Positions 63,801-64,000 of a DNA stretch of 64,000 nucleotides are shown piece by piece (the stretch's first letter is position 1; each line of letters opens with the position of its first letter). The position numbers and the translations under genes are program-made. This stretch comes from RPQJ01 sp963793675 (lineage in GTDB: Bacteria > Pseudomonadota > Gammaproteobacteria > Steroidobacterales > Steroidobacteraceae). The stretch spans positions 248,001 through 312,000 of the forward strand of contig CAWCBA010000005.1 in NCBI GenBank assembly GCA_963793675.1. The letters are read 5' to 3'. The notes beneath the pieces are model-generated. The model saw nothing but the letters and a program-made list of their open reading frames with translations, ran no database searches and was not told the origin of the DNA.

Positions 63801-64000
63801 ATGCCCGCGGCCTCCTCGAGGAAGGCGCGCATGTCGTCCGCCTTCGCTTCGATCACGCGCGAGATCATGTTCTGTTCGATGATCGCGTAGCTGCGGGAGC
63901 CGAGGCCCGTGCCGAGGAACAGCTGCGTGATGTCCTTGCGACGGCAGCGCACGCCGTTCAGGAAATACGAGGACTGGCCGTCGCGCGCAACGACGCGCTT
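60803..64000 (-). CDS. smc: Chromosome partition protein SMC, partial (N-terminus outside the window)
   Basis: About 1,065 residues are present; the frame is open at base 64000, so the first 100 or so residues with Walker A lie beyond the window. Visible parts: the end of the head (FLGTGLGSRSYAIIEQNMIS), a long coiled coil, the hinge around WDRAVETVLGGYLEAVCVD, the returning coiled coil, then signature SMLSGGEKALTAVALVFSIF and Walker B CLLDEVDAPLDENNVGRF. SMC condenses and segregates the chromosome. There are no frame breaks over 3.2 kb. Confidence 0.96.
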   Translation of the reverse strand, partial: KRVVARDGQSSYFLNGVRCRRKDITQLFLGTGLGSRSYAIIEQNMISRVIEAKADDMRAFLEEAAGISRYKERRKETESRIAQTRENLARLSDLRDEVEKQLRHLQRQAATARRYQTLKQEERQTHAELLALKLREVESESSARQAILSERDLALQAALADQRAIEAAIERARQEHDGQAAVLSEVQGRYYQVGADISRTEQAIDHAREIRARQKQELDQIAQGIQDADLHRVRDRQLAAELEAVLAEMGPGLEQARATEQATAAELAAAEAAMSSWQENWESFNQSLRQASSAAGAERARLEVMENQLRGLLNQRDRATQEHGTLSAADVAATLAALEGQEAEAREQHEAARRHMDELVATLQAERGRERELAQAAQAARRETQEVEGRIVSLEALQRAALGQGQGKVVDWLKSRGLEHSPRLAQQLSVDKGWDRAVETVLGGYLEAVCVDSLDDVAGMLESLLAGTVTFFAGAQGPASSGHAERTLRSRVRGPAGLDALFEGIVATDTLHDALRLRPELRAGQSVITRDGIWIGPDWLRVSRDKDAHEGVIEREERLRVERSTLDAQQTKHRTAESELEALRGRVRDLEDRLASHQAVVSRSGSTHMNLRSQIDSLRARAEQRGQRMQQLALEMTEVEGALDAANAGSRAARGRLEEAVNAMGELEERRVALEGEREVLRGRLIETRETAQTARTAANEAAIRVESRRTSYQSLLSGLERLDAQVGQFELRRQDLDAQLASGEHGEAQLKLTLEEALQRRVAVEAEFSAARHKMEEVDANLRGLDERRLAAEAAVEAARSALENIRFSVQELKLRRETYMEQFAQTRLELQVVVAALVEEASVPVWEQRLAETSEKIERLGAVNLAAIDEFAEQTERKEYLDRQFADLNDALSTLEDAIRKIDRETKSRFQDTFDRVNAGLSQKFPRLFGGGQAYLELVGDDVLEAGVAIMARPPGKRNSSISMLSGGEKALTAVALVFSIFELNPAPFCLLDEVDAPLDENNVGRFCDIVREMSDQVQFIFVTHNKTTMELANQLLGVTMNEPGCSRLVAVDVDEAVRMAAM

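Noticed and set aside
1..64000. CRISPR array, prophage, insertion sequence, tRNA or rRNA
   Set aside because: No regularly spaced repeats, transposase or phage gene, or recognisable RNA gene sequence was seen on either strand.

Overview
This window is a GC-rich chromosomal segment from a gammaproteobacterium. The main evidence is the gene order smc-zipA-ligA at the right end, the fabF-pabB-pabC-mltG-tmk-holB-pilZ chain, and a general secretion pathway cluster with gammaproteobacterial-type pseudopilins. No rRNA, tRNA, CRISPR array, insertion sequence or prophage gene was seen. Coding density is high: no gene-free stretch exceeds about 230 bases, and many neighbours overlap by 4 bases (ATGA).

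Layout. 1-9.6 kb holds small exported proteins, an RDD membrane protein, a YbjN-like protein, a divergent MarR regulator with a nested palindromic operator, a TPR protein, an M20 peptidase, a RIO kinase next to a degenerate GGDEF protein, and an M23 peptidase / coiled-coil / bactofilin cell-shape module. 9.8-19.1 kb holds a ribbon-helix-helix regulator with a spermidine-synthase-like gene, divergent from a six-gene hydrogenase-4-like operon (hyfB, C, E, F, G, I) and a cupin gene. 19.2-30 kb is metabolic and accessory: a DapB-like dehydrogenase, a GNAT, a TPR glycosyltransferase, a zinc alcohol dehydrogenase, gamma-glutamyltransferase, a TIR-like protein divergent from an EEP-family phosphatase/nuclease, FadJ, and a double cNMP-binding/rhodanese protein. 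30-39.9 kb is one long reverse-strand run for fatty acid, folate, cell wall and replication functions, headed by a rhombosortase. 40-45.6 kb is the type II secretion cluster gspG to gspN. 45.6-51.7 kb encodes an AddAB-like helicase/nuclease pair. 51.8-57.8 kb has AlaA, a His-rich metal-type transporter and an oligopeptide ABC transporter. 57.8-64 kb is ligA, zipA and the C-terminal part of smc.

The most interesting system is the hydrogenase-4-like operon. Its large subunit has lost all four cysteines that bind the NiFe centre (Ser, Ser at the first site; Ser, Gly at the second). The small subunit keeps its iron-sulfur cysteines, and the two antiporter-like subunits keep their channel Glu and Lys residues. 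It therefore looks like a membrane ion pump of the complex I/hydrogenase superfamily that cannot make or use hydrogen by the usual chemistry, and whose electron donor and acceptor are unknown. A shared 12-base palindromic motif upstream of this operon and of a second gene suggests control by the adjacent ribbon-helix-helix protein.

Caution on quality: a dozen or so conserved genes, including essential ligA, zipA and pabB, carry one to five reading-frame breaks while every catalytic motif is intact. This looks like indel errors in the assembly rather than gene decay, so such genes are given as single CDS spans marked frameshifted.
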